From positions 6,076,001-6,140,000 of the forward strand of contig NZ_CP038438.1 in assembly GCF_004683905.1 (NCBI RefSeq): a DNA stretch of 64,000 nucleotides. Direction: 5' to 3'. Of the stretch, positions 7,956-16,899 are shown in pieces. The notes beneath the pieces were generated by a model. The model ran no database searches and was not told the origin of the DNA. It worked only from the letters and a program-made list of their open reading frames with translations. The first letter of the stretch is position 1. Every line of letters begins with the position of its first letter. The translations under genes were made by a program, and so were the position numbers. Source of the DNA: Pseudomonas fluorescens. Its GTDB lineage: Bacteria; Pseudomonadota; Gammaproteobacteria; Pseudomonadales; Pseudomonadaceae.

Positions 7956-9287
7956 ATGAGCAGCGTGCTGATTCGCAACGCCAGACTGGTCAATGAAGGA
8001 CGCGAGTTCGACGGTGATCTGCTGGTCAGCCATGGCCGCATCGTCAAGATCGCGCGCAGCATCGACGGTGAAAATGCCTGTGTGGAAATCGACGCCAATG
8101 GCCAATGGCTGTTGCCGGGGATGATTGATGACCAGGTGCATTTTCGCGAACCAGGAGCGCCGGCCAAAGGCTGCATCCACATCGAGTCGCGCGCAGCGGT
8201 GGCGGGCGGTATCACCAGCTTCATGGACATGCCCAACACCCGACCGGCCACCCTCACCCTCGAAGCACTGGCGGATAAAAAACGCCGCGCGGCGATCAAC
8301 TCGGTGGCCAACTATGGCTTCCACTTCGGTGTCAGTCAGGACAACCTCGACACCGTCGCCGCGCTCAATCCTTGCGAAGTGGCCGGGGTCAAAGTGTTCA
8401 TGGGCGCGTCCACCGGCAACATGTTGGTGGACGATCCGAGGACTCTCGAGCGTTTATTCGCCGAAGTGCCGACAATACTGCTGGCGCATTGCGAACACAC
8501 GCCGAGCATCGAGGCCAATGCAGCACGTCTGCGCGAACGCCTCGGCGAACACCTGCCAGCGAATATCCATGCACTGATTCGCGATGCCGAGGCTTGCTAC
8601 CGCTCCTCTTCGCTGGCGGTGGAACTGGCCAGACGTCACGGCACCCGCCTGCACGTTTTGCATCTGACCACCGCTCGCGAACTCGAGTTGTTCGAGGACA
8701 AGCCGCTCGCCCAGAAACACATCAGCGCTGAAGTCTGCCTGCATCATCTGCTGTTTGATGACCGCGACTATCCAGCCCTCCGCAACCTGATCAAGTGCAA
8801 TCCGGCGATCAAGACCCAAACCGACCGTGACGCCTTGCGCGCAGCGTTACTAAGCAATCGACTGGACGTGATCGGCAGCGATCACGCACCGCATACCTGG
8901 GCGGAAAAACAGCGCCCGTATACCGAGGCACCGTCCGGTTTACCGTTGGTGCAACACGCCCTGCCGGCACTGCTGGAGCTGGTGGCCGATGGCGTGCTGC
9001 CGATCACCACGTTGGTGGCGAAGACCAGCCATCGGGTGGCGGATCTGTTTGCGATTCCGGATCGGGGTTATTTACGCGAGGGGTATTGGGCGGATCTGGT
9101 GCTGGTTGAGCCCTTGGCTCTTGAGGTGTCGCGGCAACCGATTCTGTCGCAATGCGGGTGGACGCCGTTTGCTGACAAGACTTTTCGCTATCGGGTGAAT
9201 ACCACGTTGGTGTCGGGGCAGATCGCCTGGCGGGAGCAGCGTATCAACGAAGGATGTCAGGGGCTGGCGCTGCGATTCATGCGGTGA
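7956..9287 (+). CDS. pyrQ: Dihydroorotase paralogue (PyrQ type)
   Basis: A 443-residue amidohydrolase of the type I dihydroorotase family (carbamoyl aspartate to dihydroorotate, pyrimidine synthesis). The carbamylated lysine is K146 (VKVFMGAS) and the late motif SDHAPH is intact. The first metal motif, normally D-x-H-x-H, reads D58-D-Q60-V-H62, so one metal-binding His is replaced by Gln. This suggests altered or reduced metal use, which would fit an enzyme made in zinc shortage; that is inference. It is the last gene of the folE2-aztABC-cam operon, followed by a REP-like inverted repeat. Confidence 0.88.
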   Translation: MSSVLIRNARLVNEGREFDGDLLVSHGRIVKIARSIDGENACVEIDANGQWLLPGMIDDQVHFREPGAPAKGCIHIESRAAVAGGITSFMDMPNTRPATLTLEALADKKRRAAINSVANYGFHFGVSQDNLDTVAALNPCEVAGVKVFMGASTGNMLVDDPRTLERLFAEVPTILLAHCEHTPSIEANAARLRERLGEHLPANIHALIRDAEACYRSSSLAVELARRHGTRLHVLHLTTARELELFEDKPLAQKHISAEVCLHHLLFDDRDYPALRNLIKCNPAIKTQTDRDALRAALLSNRLDVIGSDHAPHTWAEKQRPYTEAPSGLPLVQHALPALLELVADGVLPITTLVAKTSHRVADLFAIPDRGYLREGYWADLVLVEPLALEVSRQPILSQCGWTPFADKTFRYRVNTTLVSGQIAWREQRINEGCQGLALRFMR

Positions 9288-9300
9288 CAACCAAGACGCC

Positions 9301-9365
9301 TTCGCGAGCAAGCCCGCTCCCACAAGGATTGTGCTGTCCCCTGTGGGAGCGGGCTTGCTCGCGAA
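9301..9365. repeat. REP-like inverted pair, type A
   Basis: Two 24-nt arms (9301-9324 and 9342-9365) are exact reverse complements, with 17 nt between. The core GCGGGCTTGCTCGCGAA recurs at 39485 and 46142. It sits between the convergent pyrQ and DUF3617 genes, the usual place for such elements, and could act as a terminator or mRNA 3' barrier. Confidence 0.88.
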
Positions 9366-9369
9366 GCTT

Positions 9370-9888
9370 TTAAGCTCTTGGCTTCACGGTGCCGCAATCC
9401 TGACCCAACCACACCGCGCGGGTTTCCAGGCTGCCCTTCTGGTTGATCCCGATCGCATTGAACGTGCCGTTGGCCACCGTGGTGAACTCACGATCACTGA
9501 GGAACGTCGCGACACCCGTGCCTTGCGCTTTAGGGCAGCTGAAGCGGAATTTCCACTGGTTACCGGTGCGTTCGGTGATCTGCTGTTTGCAGCCCGATTG
9601 CGGATCGGCCAGCGGAATATCGTTGGTCGCCACTTGCTGCGGCGTCAGGCAGGCACGAATGCCCTTGCCGCCGATGTTGATTCCGTTCTTTTCCAGCGTC
9701 GCACGCTGCTGCGGGGTCATCTGGCCTTGCAACTGGCCAAGGATCGATTGCACATCCATGGGCTGGTCATCGACCTTGACGTTGCTTGAGGTCATTTCCC
9801 ATAGCCCCGGCTGCAGCATTTGCGCCTGCGCAACCACCGGCATTGCCAAACCCAGGCCCAGCGCCAAACCCAGCAGACGAACGTTCAT
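9370..9888 (-). CDS. DUF3617 family periplasmic protein
   Basis: A 172-residue exported protein. Residues 1-22 (MNVRLLGLALGLGLAMPVVA) are a signal peptide. The mature N-terminus LQPGLWEMTSSNVKVDD and the cysteine-containing segments (RACLTPQQV, SGCKQQI, FSCP, QDC) are typical of DUF3617 proteins, which are about this length and have no established function. It is monocistronic and converges with the pyrQ operon across a REP element. Confidence 0.82.
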   Translation of the reverse strand: MNVRLLGLALGLGLAMPVVAQAQMLQPGLWEMTSSNVKVDDQPMDVQSILGQLQGQMTPQQRATLEKNGINIGGKGIRACLTPQQVATNDIPLADPQSGCKQQITERTGNQWKFRFSCPKAQGTGVATFLSDREFTTVANGTFNAIGINQKGSLETRAVWLGQDCGTVKPRA

Positions 9889-10019
9889 CGAAAAACTCCT
9901 GATCAGTAGTGGCCGTTAGACGTCGGCCGATTGCTTCGGTTCATGCACCAATTAAATAGCGACATTCGCCTCGGAACATGGTCTGTTACGCATTGAGTCT
10001 TCAGGAGCAAGTCTGCCCC

Positions 10020-11459
10020 ATGGATTATTTTGGACCGCACATTTTCGGTTATCTGATCGCCCTGATACATAGCCTCGGCTTGATCGCCGCGATCCATGCG
10101 GTGCTGACCGTACGCACCGCCCAAGGCTCGATCGCCTGGGCATTGTCGCTTATTTTCATTCCCTACCTGACGCTCATCCCTTATCTGGTTTTCGGTCGCA
10201 GCACCTTCGACGGCTATATCAAGGCGCGGCGTCAAGCCAACGAACAGATGCGTCAGGCGATCTCCGAGTTGAACTGGCGCCCGTGGGTCGAAGAAGCCCT
10301 CACCGCCCGCGCCTCGAAGGCCTACGCCTCGCTGCGCGCCATGCCCAAACTGGGGCGTATGCCGTGCCTGGCGAACAACCAGGTGCAACTGCTGGTGAAT
10401 GGCCACGCGACCTTCGAGGCGATCTTCCACGCCATCGATCAAGCGCGCGAAGCCGTACTGGTGCAGTTTTTCATCATCCATGACGACCGCCTCGGGCAGC
10501 GCCTGCGCGATCTGTTGCTGAAGAAAGCGGCTGAGGGCGTGGCGATTCATCTGCTCTACGACCGGATCGGCAGCCACGCCTTGCCCCACAGTTATGTGCA
10601 GGCGTTGCGCGATGGCGGTGTCGAGGTCAAAGCCTTCGCCACACGCAGCGGCTGGCTCAATCGCTTCCAGGTGAATTTCCGCAACCACCGCAAAATCGTC
10701 GTGGTCGATGGCGTACTCGGCTTTGTGGGCGGGCACAACGTCGGCGATGAATACATGGGCGAGAAACCGCCCCTGGCGCCGTGGCGCGATACCCATGTTC
10801 AGGTGCGCGGGCCGGTGGTGGCCTGCATGCAGGAGTCGTTTGCCGAGGACTGGTTCTGGGCAGCACGGACGTTGCCACCGCTGATCCTGCCGGATGTCTA
10901 CCCGGAAGATGGCGTGCTCTGCCAATTGCTGGCGAGCGGCCCGGCGGATGCCTACGAAACCTGTTCACTGTTCTTCGTCGAAGCCATCCACGCGGCGACG
11001 GAACAAGTGTGGATCACCAGCCCGTATTTCATTCCCGATGAGGCAGTATTCGCCGCGTTGCGCCTGGCGGTGCTGCGCGGCGTCGACGTGCGCCTGCTGC
11101 TGCCATCGCGTCCGGATCACCGCATCGTCTACGCTGCTTCCAGTCTCTACGCGTTCGAAGCGGTGCGCGCTGGCGTGCGGGTGTTCCGCTACGAGCCGGG
11201 GTTCCTGCATCAGAAAGTGGTGCTGATCGACAGCGAAATCAGCGCCATCGGCAGCGCCAATCTGGACAACCGTTCGTTCCGGCTGAATTTCGAAGTGATG
11301 CTGCTGACCGTCGACAGCGAATTCGCCGCCCACGTGGAACGCATGCTCAACGATGATTTCGAGCAGGCTTATGAAGTCGCCAAAGAAGAAAGCCGGGAGA
11401 TCCACCGCCTGCAACAGCTCGGCATGCGGATCGCCCGGCTTATTTCACCGATTCTTTAA
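10020..11459 (+). CDS. cls: Cardiolipin synthase
   Basis: A 479-residue phospholipase D-family enzyme that joins two phosphatidylglycerols into cardiolipin at the inner membrane. Two N-terminal membrane segments (about residues 5-28 and 38-58) come before two HKD motifs: His223-x-Lys225-x4-Asp230 (NHRKIVVVD) and His397-x-Lys399-x4-Asp404 (LHQKVVLID). The ATG at 10020 starts MDYFGPHIFGY, the normal start of the family, with AGGAGC 12-13 nt upstream; the frame's earlier ATG at 9978 adds 14 residues without a better ribosome site. It converges with cfa. Confidence 0.93.
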   Translation: MDYFGPHIFGYLIALIHSLGLIAAIHAVLTVRTAQGSIAWALSLIFIPYLTLIPYLVFGRSTFDGYIKARRQANEQMRQAISELNWRPWVEEALTARASKAYASLRAMPKLGRMPCLANNQVQLLVNGHATFEAIFHAIDQAREAVLVQFFIIHDDRLGQRLRDLLLKKAAEGVAIHLLYDRIGSHALPHSYVQALRDGGVEVKAFATRSGWLNRFQVNFRNHRKIVVVDGVLGFVGGHNVGDEYMGEKPPLAPWRDTHVQVRGPVVACMQESFAEDWFWAARTLPPLILPDVYPEDGVLCQLLASGPADAYETCSLFFVEAIHAATEQVWITSPYFIPDEAVFAALRLAVLRGVDVRLLLPSRPDHRIVYAASSLYAFEAVRAGVRVFRYEPGFLHQKVVLIDSEISAIGSANLDNRSFRLNFEVMLLTVDSEFAAHVERMLNDDFEQAYEVAKEESREIHRLQQLGMRIARLISPIL

Positions 11460-11463
11460 CCGG

Positions 11464-11487
11464 CCGCTCGCTCGAACGAGCGAACGG
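11464..11487. terminator. Hairpin between convergent cls and cfa genes
   Basis: C11464-G11487 folds into a stem with one internal mismatch and a GAAC tetraloop (CTCGCTCGAACGAGCG core). It lies just after the cls stop and 11 nt past the cfa stop on the other strand. There is no U-tract, so it is only a possible bidirectional terminator. Confidence 0.45.
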
Positions 11488-11497
11488 TCGTCAGGCC

Positions 11498-12685
11498 TCA
11501 GGGGTGATAAATGTCGTCGCGGGTCCAGGGCAGTTCATGGCTGCCATCCGGATGCGCCTTCACCGCAAGAATCTGGTGCAGGTTGATCCAGCCACGCGCG
11601 AACGCGTAGGCACATCCAGCCAGATACAGCCGCCAGATACGCAGCGCCTGATCCGGCACCAGTTTCCCGGCCGCTTCGAGGTTGTCCTCAAGACGCTCGC
11701 TCCAGTGATCCAGCGTACGCGCGTAATGCAGGCGCAGGCTTTCGACGTCGACAATCTCCAGCCCGGCTTCGCTGATCTCGGCCGAGATCATCGCCAGGTG
11801 CGGCAGCTCGCCGTTGGGGAACACGTATTTCTCTATGAAGTCGCCAGCACCGCGTCCCACGGGACGGCCATCGGTGTGTTTGGCGGTGATGCCGTGGTTC
11901 ATCACCAGACCGCCCTCCTTCACCGCGCCAAACAGGACCTTGCAGTACTCGGCGAGGTTGGCGTGGCCGACGTGTTCGAACATGCCGACGCTGACTACCT
12001 TGTCGAAACGCCCGTCCTGCGGCAGATCGCGGTAGTCGAGCAATTGCAGCTCAACCTGATCTTCCAGGCCCTCGGCCTTGACCCGCTCCCGGGCCAGTTC
12101 CAGCTGTTCCTTGCTCAAGGTGATGCCGAACACTTTGGCGCCGAATTCACGTGCCGCGTAACGCGCCAAACCACCCCAGCCGCAACCGACATCCAGCAGG
12201 TAATCACCGGGCTGCAAACGCAGTTTGCGACACAGATGTCGGAACTTGGCCTGCTGTGCCTGTTCCAGAGTTTCGCTGCCGGTTTCGAAATACGCGCAGG
12301 AATACGCCATGTCGCTGTCCAGCCACAGCTGATAGAACGCGTTGGACAGGTCATAGTGATAGGAAATGGCTTTGGCGTCGGTTTCCTTGTCGTGCACCGC
12401 ACGCACTGGCTGCGCGCTTTCGTCTTCATCGAGCAAGGCGCTGCTCAATTCGTCGCAGACCCGGATGACCTCGCTGATCGAGCCCTCCAGTTCCAGCCTG
12501 CCTTCGACAAACGCCGCCCCCAGCGCGTCGAGACTCGGATGGGTGAACTGGGTGACCATCGTCGGGTCCTTGACCACAATGGTGACGCTGGGCGTCGGCC
12601 CCAGGTTGAACTCATGGCCATCCCAGAGTCGCAAGCGAAGCGGAAGCTGCAGATTCTGTAAGGCCGGTGGAAGTTGCGCGAGCAT
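11498..12685 (-). CDS. cfa: Cyclopropane-fatty-acyl-phospholipid synthase family protein
   Basis: A 395-residue SAM-dependent methyltransferase that adds a methylene bridge across acyl double bonds of membrane phospholipids. An N-terminal lipid-binding part (residues 1-110) precedes the Rossmann domain with motif I LLDVGCGWGGLA near residue 162 and the family motif YSCAYFETG. The C-terminal GWINLHQILA stretch is also typical. Pseudomonads often carry two cfa-like genes, so this may be the second copy. It lies next to cls, another membrane lipid-remodelling gene, in convergent orientation. Confidence 0.9.
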   Translation of the reverse strand: MLAQLPPALQNLQLPLRLRLWDGHEFNLGPTPSVTIVVKDPTMVTQFTHPSLDALGAAFVEGRLELEGSISEVIRVCDELSSALLDEDESAQPVRAVHDKETDAKAISYHYDLSNAFYQLWLDSDMAYSCAYFETGSETLEQAQQAKFRHLCRKLRLQPGDYLLDVGCGWGGLARYAAREFGAKVFGITLSKEQLELARERVKAEGLEDQVELQLLDYRDLPQDGRFDKVVSVGMFEHVGHANLAEYCKVLFGAVKEGGLVMNHGITAKHTDGRPVGRGAGDFIEKYVFPNGELPHLAMISAEISEAGLEIVDVESLRLHYARTLDHWSERLEDNLEAAGKLVPDQALRIWRLYLAGCAYAFARGWINLHQILAVKAHPDGSHELPWTRDDIYHP

Positions 12686-12896
12686 GGAAAATCCCCCTTG
12701 TTTCAGACGTCAGATCTGAGGGTAGACCATCCTTGAAAAATAGCAGGCTATCGATTTAATTAGCCGAGACTATCGTTCCAGGCGCTCCTACATGCCGTCA
12801 TGCACCCACTACTGCTTTAGCCCAGGTAACGGCGTGAAGTGTGCGCCCTCTCCATAGATGACTGCCTATTCGGCGCACAGTTCGCTGAAACTCACT

Positions 12897-14804
12897 TCAG
12901 TGATCATCCTTGAGCTTGAGCAATGGCTCCTGAAACCGCAGCAGCCGTCCAGCATTGCCCAACACCAGCAGCGTGCTGAGGTTGTGCAGCAGCGCGGCGA
13001 TCATCGCTCCGGCCGCGCCGAGCCAGCCGAATGCCGCAAACACCACGATCGCCAGGGTCCAGCCCAGACCGATGATCACGTTGACCTGCAAGGTTCGACG
13101 GCACTGACGACTCAGCCGCACACAGGTGCCCAGACGGCGCAGATCGCTGCCGATCAACACGATATCCGCCGAGGCCAGCGCGATGTCGGCACCGCCGGCG
13201 CCCATCGCCACACCCACCACCCCGGCCTTGAGCGCCAGCGAATCATTGATGCCGTCACCCACCACCATCGGCCGGAAACCGTTGTCGATTTCCTTGAGCA
13301 CGCGGTTGAGCTTGTCCTCAGGCAGCGCCTGCGCTTCCACCTCTTGCAGACCGACCTCGCGGGCGAGGGTCTGCGCAACACTCTGACGGTCGCCGGTCAG
13401 CAGCAACTGGCGACCCAGACCCAGTTCACGCAATTCATTGAGGGCAAAGCGCGCTTCCGGTTTGACGCTATCGGCCAACAACAACCAGGCAACAAACTCA
13501 CCATTCAGCGCCAACCCGGCGATCGGCCCATCGTGCTCGGGAACGGTCGTCGTGACGATGCCCAGTTGCGCGAACAGTTCGGGACGTCCCAGCGCCGCCT
13601 CGCCTTGCGCGGTCATGGCCACGACCCCGAGGCCCTGACGCTCGTGAATGTCCGTCAGCGGCAGGCTCTGCTCCTGACTCACCAGCCCCGCCAACGCCCG
13701 GCTGACAGGATGACTGCTGGCCGCACCGAGACTGGCGGCCAGCGCCATCACCGAGGCCTGATCCAGACGCGGGCTGCTGATCGATTGCAAACGCAAGGTG
13801 CCGTAAGTCAGCGTGCCGGTCTTGTCGACCACCAGTGATGTGAGGTCTGCCAACTCCTCAAGGAACGCCGAGCTGCGGATCAGAATACCGTGGCGCGCCG
13901 CCACCGCCACTCCGGCAATTGCTGTGGCCGGTGCCGACAGCACCAAAGCGCAAGGACATGCGGCTACCAGCACCGCGAGCATCGCTTGCGCGTCATGGGT
14001 GACAAACCAGGTCACCGCCGCCAACAGCAACACCAGCACCATGTAGCTGCCGGCATAACGTTCAAGCAGACGGGTGATCGGCGGCTTCGAACGCTCGGCG
14101 TTCTGCATCAGCGCGATGACTTTGCCCAGCGTCGATTGATCACCGGTGCGGGTCACCTCAATGCGCAGCAAGCCATCGAGGTTGATCGCGCCGCCAAACA
14201 CCGTCATGCCCACTGCCGTTTCCACTGGCACCGACTCGCCGGTAATCGACGCCGTGTCGAGGCTGGCTTGGCCGAACAACACCCGACCATCCGCGGGCAC
14301 ACGATCCCCGGCGCGCACCTCGACCGTGTCACCGGGTTGAAGGGTGCCGTTGTCGACTTCAATGATCGAGCCGTCCGCTTGAATCTTGCGTGCGTGGCTG
14401 CGGGTCAATTGGCCGAGGGCGTGAATCGCTTCCTGCGAGCCGATCACGCTGCGCTCTTCCAGCACGTGGCCGAAGATCATGATGATCGGCAGCAACGCGG
14501 CGGTCAGCAGATCGCCAGTCGCCCACGCACCGAGCATCGCCAAAGCAATCAGTTGATCGGTGATGCCGTGCAGGCTCGGATAACGCAAGCTGTACCAAGC
14601 AGAGCGCATCACCGGCACCGCTACTAATAAGGAGGCGAAACCCAGCAGCAACTGACTGACACCCGTTTGCTCCGGCACCATCCAGCGCCAGATCAAACCG
14701 AGGCCGAGCAAGCCCAAGGCGAGCATTGCCAAAGTCAATTGGCGCGCAGCGCGGCGCTGTTCGGCCGAGGACAACAGGCTCGGTGCAGCGGTGGTCGCAG
14801 TCAT
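12897..14804 (-). CDS. P1B-type heavy-metal ATPase
   Basis: A 635-residue metal-transporting P-type ATPase. Motifs in order: TGES (actuator), ACPCAL (CPC transmembrane metal site), DKTGT (phosphorylated Asp), SSHPVSRA (HP locus) and GDGINDSLAL (hinge). It has no N-terminal heavy-metal-associated domain. The CPC motif fits transporters of Cu(I), Zn(II), Cd(II) or Pb(II); substrate cannot be read from sequence alone. It is the last gene of an operon with three SPFH proteins and overlaps the preceding gene by 4 nt (14801-14804). A Zur-box-like element stands before the operon, so zinc is a plausible substrate, though a Zur-repressed exporter would be unusual. Confidence 0.9.
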   Translation of the reverse strand: MTATTAAPSLLSSAEQRRAARQLTLAMLALGLLGLGLIWRWMVPEQTGVSQLLLGFASLLVAVPVMRSAWYSLRYPSLHGITDQLIALAMLGAWATGDLLTAALLPIIMIFGHVLEERSVIGSQEAIHALGQLTRSHARKIQADGSIIEVDNGTLQPGDTVEVRAGDRVPADGRVLFGQASLDTASITGESVPVETAVGMTVFGGAINLDGLLRIEVTRTGDQSTLGKVIALMQNAERSKPPITRLLERYAGSYMVLVLLLAAVTWFVTHDAQAMLAVLVAACPCALVLSAPATAIAGVAVAARHGILIRSSAFLEELADLTSLVVDKTGTLTYGTLRLQSISSPRLDQASVMALAASLGAASSHPVSRALAGLVSQEQSLPLTDIHERQGLGVVAMTAQGEAALGRPELFAQLGIVTTTVPEHDGPIAGLALNGEFVAWLLLADSVKPEARFALNELRELGLGRQLLLTGDRQSVAQTLAREVGLQEVEAQALPEDKLNRVLKEIDNGFRPMVVGDGINDSLALKAGVVGVAMGAGGADIALASADIVLIGSDLRRLGTCVRLSRQCRRTLQVNVIIGLGWTLAIVVFAAFGWLGAAGAMIAALLHNLSTLLVLGNAGRLLRFQEPLLKLKDDH

Positions 14805-15862
14805 TTACTGGCTCCCTGAATGATCAGGCGGGAATCGTCTTTCGGATCGACCGTGGTCACTGACCCGGCCTGGCCGAGGATCTTCGGCATGCGTTCGCGG
14901 TATAGCCGCAGGAGCATCTGCGGGTCGGTGCCCTGTTGTTGCGCCTTGGTCAGGCTCATTACCGTGGCAGTGTCGGCAGAGGCTTTTGCCAGCCGTTCGC
15001 CGGCCTGAGCATGGGCCACTTGCAGAGTACGGTCGGCTTGCTCATTCGCGGTCTGGGTGAGTTTTTCCGCCTCGGTGCGTGCATTGGCGACGGCTTTGTC
15101 GGCCTGCTGACTGGCGGTCAACACCGCATTAAAGGCACTGACCGCCGGATCCGGCAGACTCGACTGAACGTCGACCCGCGCCACCTCGATGCCGATGCCC
15201 TGCCCACTCGCCTTCAGTTCAGCCAGACGCTTGTTGATGCCTTGCACCAGATCACCGCGCAGGCGTTCGCGGCGTTCAGCGGCCTGATTGTCGGCGCCGA
15301 TCAACTCCGGCCGTGCGACCAGAATCGTATCCAGATCCCGAGCAGCGGTCAGTGCCACCGCGCTGCGGGTGACCAGCCGATCCAGTGCCGGCAGCACATG
15401 CTCCCCCTGCAGCACGAAGTCATAGGGATCGCTGACCTTGTAAAACACCCGCACATCCAATTGCACAACGCCGGCGTCGCCGGTCAGCAAATAGCCGGAA
15501 CCGGCCAGTGCATCGCTCAGTGGCGTGGCGAAGGTTGCTACACGATCAGCCTTGATCGCCTCACTGCTACGCAGCAGGTTTTCCACTCGGCGCTCGATGA
15601 CCCGATCCGCTGCCGGCAGCAAAACCACCTGCTCGAACGGCTGCGGCCATGCCAGCAACAGCCCGGCATTCTGCACGCGTTGCAGTGCGCCAAAGTGCAA
15701 GACCACCGCGCGATTTTGCGGATCAATCTGCCGCACATTGGAAAACGCCCACGCCAACGCAGCCAATACCGTCACCGCATATAAGGCGAAAAACGCCAGG
15801 CGTCCGGCCTGAATCCACGGACGGCTCAACGAATGTGTTCCACGTGGAACTTCATCACTCAT
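14801..15862 (-). CDS. SPFH/band 7 protein, HflK-like (third gene)
   Basis: A 353-residue membrane protein. One transmembrane segment at about 22-42 is followed by the band 7 domain (VRQIDPQNRAVVLHFGALQR) and an Ala/Gln/Glu-rich coiled-coil region (about 245-310). It resembles HflK, which with HflC cages the FtsH protease, but it sits with a metal ATPase and not with hflX/hfq. Its start overlaps the preceding gene's stop (ATGA, 15859-15862) and its stop overlaps the ATPase start. A perfect parS site lies over codons 4-9. Confidence 0.85.
   Translation of the reverse strand: MSDEVPRGTHSLSRPWIQAGRLAFFALYAVTVLAALAWAFSNVRQIDPQNRAVVLHFGALQRVQNAGLLLAWPQPFEQVVLLPAADRVIERRVENLLRSSEAIKADRVATFATPLSDALAGSGYLLTGDAGVVQLDVRVFYKVSDPYDFVLQGEHVLPALDRLVTRSAVALTAARDLDTILVARPELIGADNQAAERRERLRGDLVQGINKRLAELKASGQGIGIEVARVDVQSSLPDPAVSAFNAVLTASQQADKAVANARTEAEKLTQTANEQADRTLQVAHAQAGERLAKASADTATVMSLTKAQQQGTDPQMLLRLYRERMPKILGQAGSVTTVDPKDDSRLIIQGASK
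15837..15850. other. parS site at the start of an HflK-like gene
   Basis: GTTCCACGTGGAAC is identical to the site in folE2 and is a perfect palindrome, again with T on both sides. It encodes the V-P-R-G-T residues of the HflK-like protein, so the match is not forced by protein conservation. Confidence 0.9.
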
Positions 15863-16899
15863 GGCTGCGATCCGGATTTGTTTTCGACATTCGGCGGGCC
15901 GTCTACCAGAACGCGGAATGGCGCGGCGTCGGTACGGAGGATCAGCTTGGTGTCCGGGGTCATGATAGTGCCGAGGGTATCGAGCGAGCGCAGCAGGTTG
16001 TACAGCTGCGGCGAGCCAGCGTAGGCACGGCCGTAGATTTGCGCGGCTTCGACCCGCGACTGTGCTTCGATTTCTGCGGCCTTCACCGTGGCATCGGCCT
16101 GGACCATTCGCGCATCGCGCTCGGCAGCAGAACGGATCTGCGCGGCTTCTCGCTTGCCGATGGCGGTGCGTTCGGTGGCAATTGTTTCACGCTCGGCGCG
16201 CATCCGATCGACTGTGGCGGTGAGCGTGACCGAAGGCAAGGTCAGGCGTTCGATGCCCACCTGCACCACGCGCACACCGTAAGTGGCGAGCAACTGTTGG
16301 TCGATTTGCTGACGCAGTTGCGCTTCGAAATCGGCAATACGCACTTTGCTGGCATCGGTGTTCACCAGATCCGCCAGGTCGAAACTGCTGGCGGTTGTCT
16401 CCAGCGCCGAGCCGACAAAGGTGCGAATCTGCCGCGCCGCTTCGTCCGGCTGGTTCTGCACCGCGCGCATGAAACGCTGCACATTGTCCGGGTCGCCCTG
16501 CACCTGCCACGCCACGTAGGCCTGAACGATGATGCGCAAACCGTCGCGGGTGCCGACATCCTGCAACCCACTGGAGGTGGTACGCAGGCGCAGATCCACC
16601 GGGATCGCCGCTTCGAACGGCGCCGGCCAACGCCAGCTCAAACCCGGCTCAAGCAGTACCCGCGACGGATTACCGAAACGAGTGATGACGGTGGCCTCGC
16701 CCGAGCGCACCTGGACCAGGCTTGCCGCCGCGATGGCAAACCCCACCAGCAACAACGCCCAGCCCATGCGCCGCCACGGGAATGGCCCCGCCTCTTCCGG
16801 CACACCGTGGTGATGATGCCCATGATGATGGTGATGCCCGGCGTGGCCATGATCGTGGCCGCTGTGGTCATGGGAATCGTGAGTGTGCGACTGGCTCAA
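15859..16899 (-). CDS. SPFH/band 7 protein with His-rich N-terminus, HflC-like
   Basis: A 346-residue protein with a TTG start at 16897-16899 that overlaps the upstream stop (TTGA), so translation is coupled. Residues 1-31 contain 16 histidines mixed with Asp, Ser and Gly, a strong metal-binding tail predicted to be cytoplasmic. One membrane segment (about 50-67) is followed by a band 7 domain (VRSGEATVITRFGNPSRV) and an Ala/Glu-rich helical region with ERETIATERTAIGKREAAQI. It is HflC-like in order and size. The His tail suggests that the complex senses, stores or passes metal, probably to or from the P1B ATPase two genes downstream. Confidence 0.85.
   Translation of the reverse strand: MSQSHTHDSHDHSGHDHGHAGHHHHHGHHHHGVPEEAGPFPWRRMGWALLLVGFAIAAASLVQVRSGEATVITRFGNPSRVLLEPGLSWRWPAPFEAAIPVDLRLRTTSSGLQDVGTRDGLRIIVQAYVAWQVQGDPDNVQRFMRAVQNQPDEAARQIRTFVGSALETTASSFDLADLVNTDASKVRIADFEAQLRQQIDQQLLATYGVRVVQVGIERLTLPSVTLTATVDRMRAERETIATERTAIGKREAAQIRSAAERDARMVQADATVKAAEIEAQSRVEAAQIYGRAYAGSPQLYNLLRSLDTLGTIMTPDTKLILRTDAAPFRVLVDGPPNVENKSGSQP

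Noticed and set aside
9301..9365. CRISPR-like repeat
   Set aside because: One inverted pair with no regular spacers or cas genes; it is a REP element.
11327..11340. CGCCCACGTGGAAC in cls as a possible parS
   Set aside because: Only one half-site is intact.
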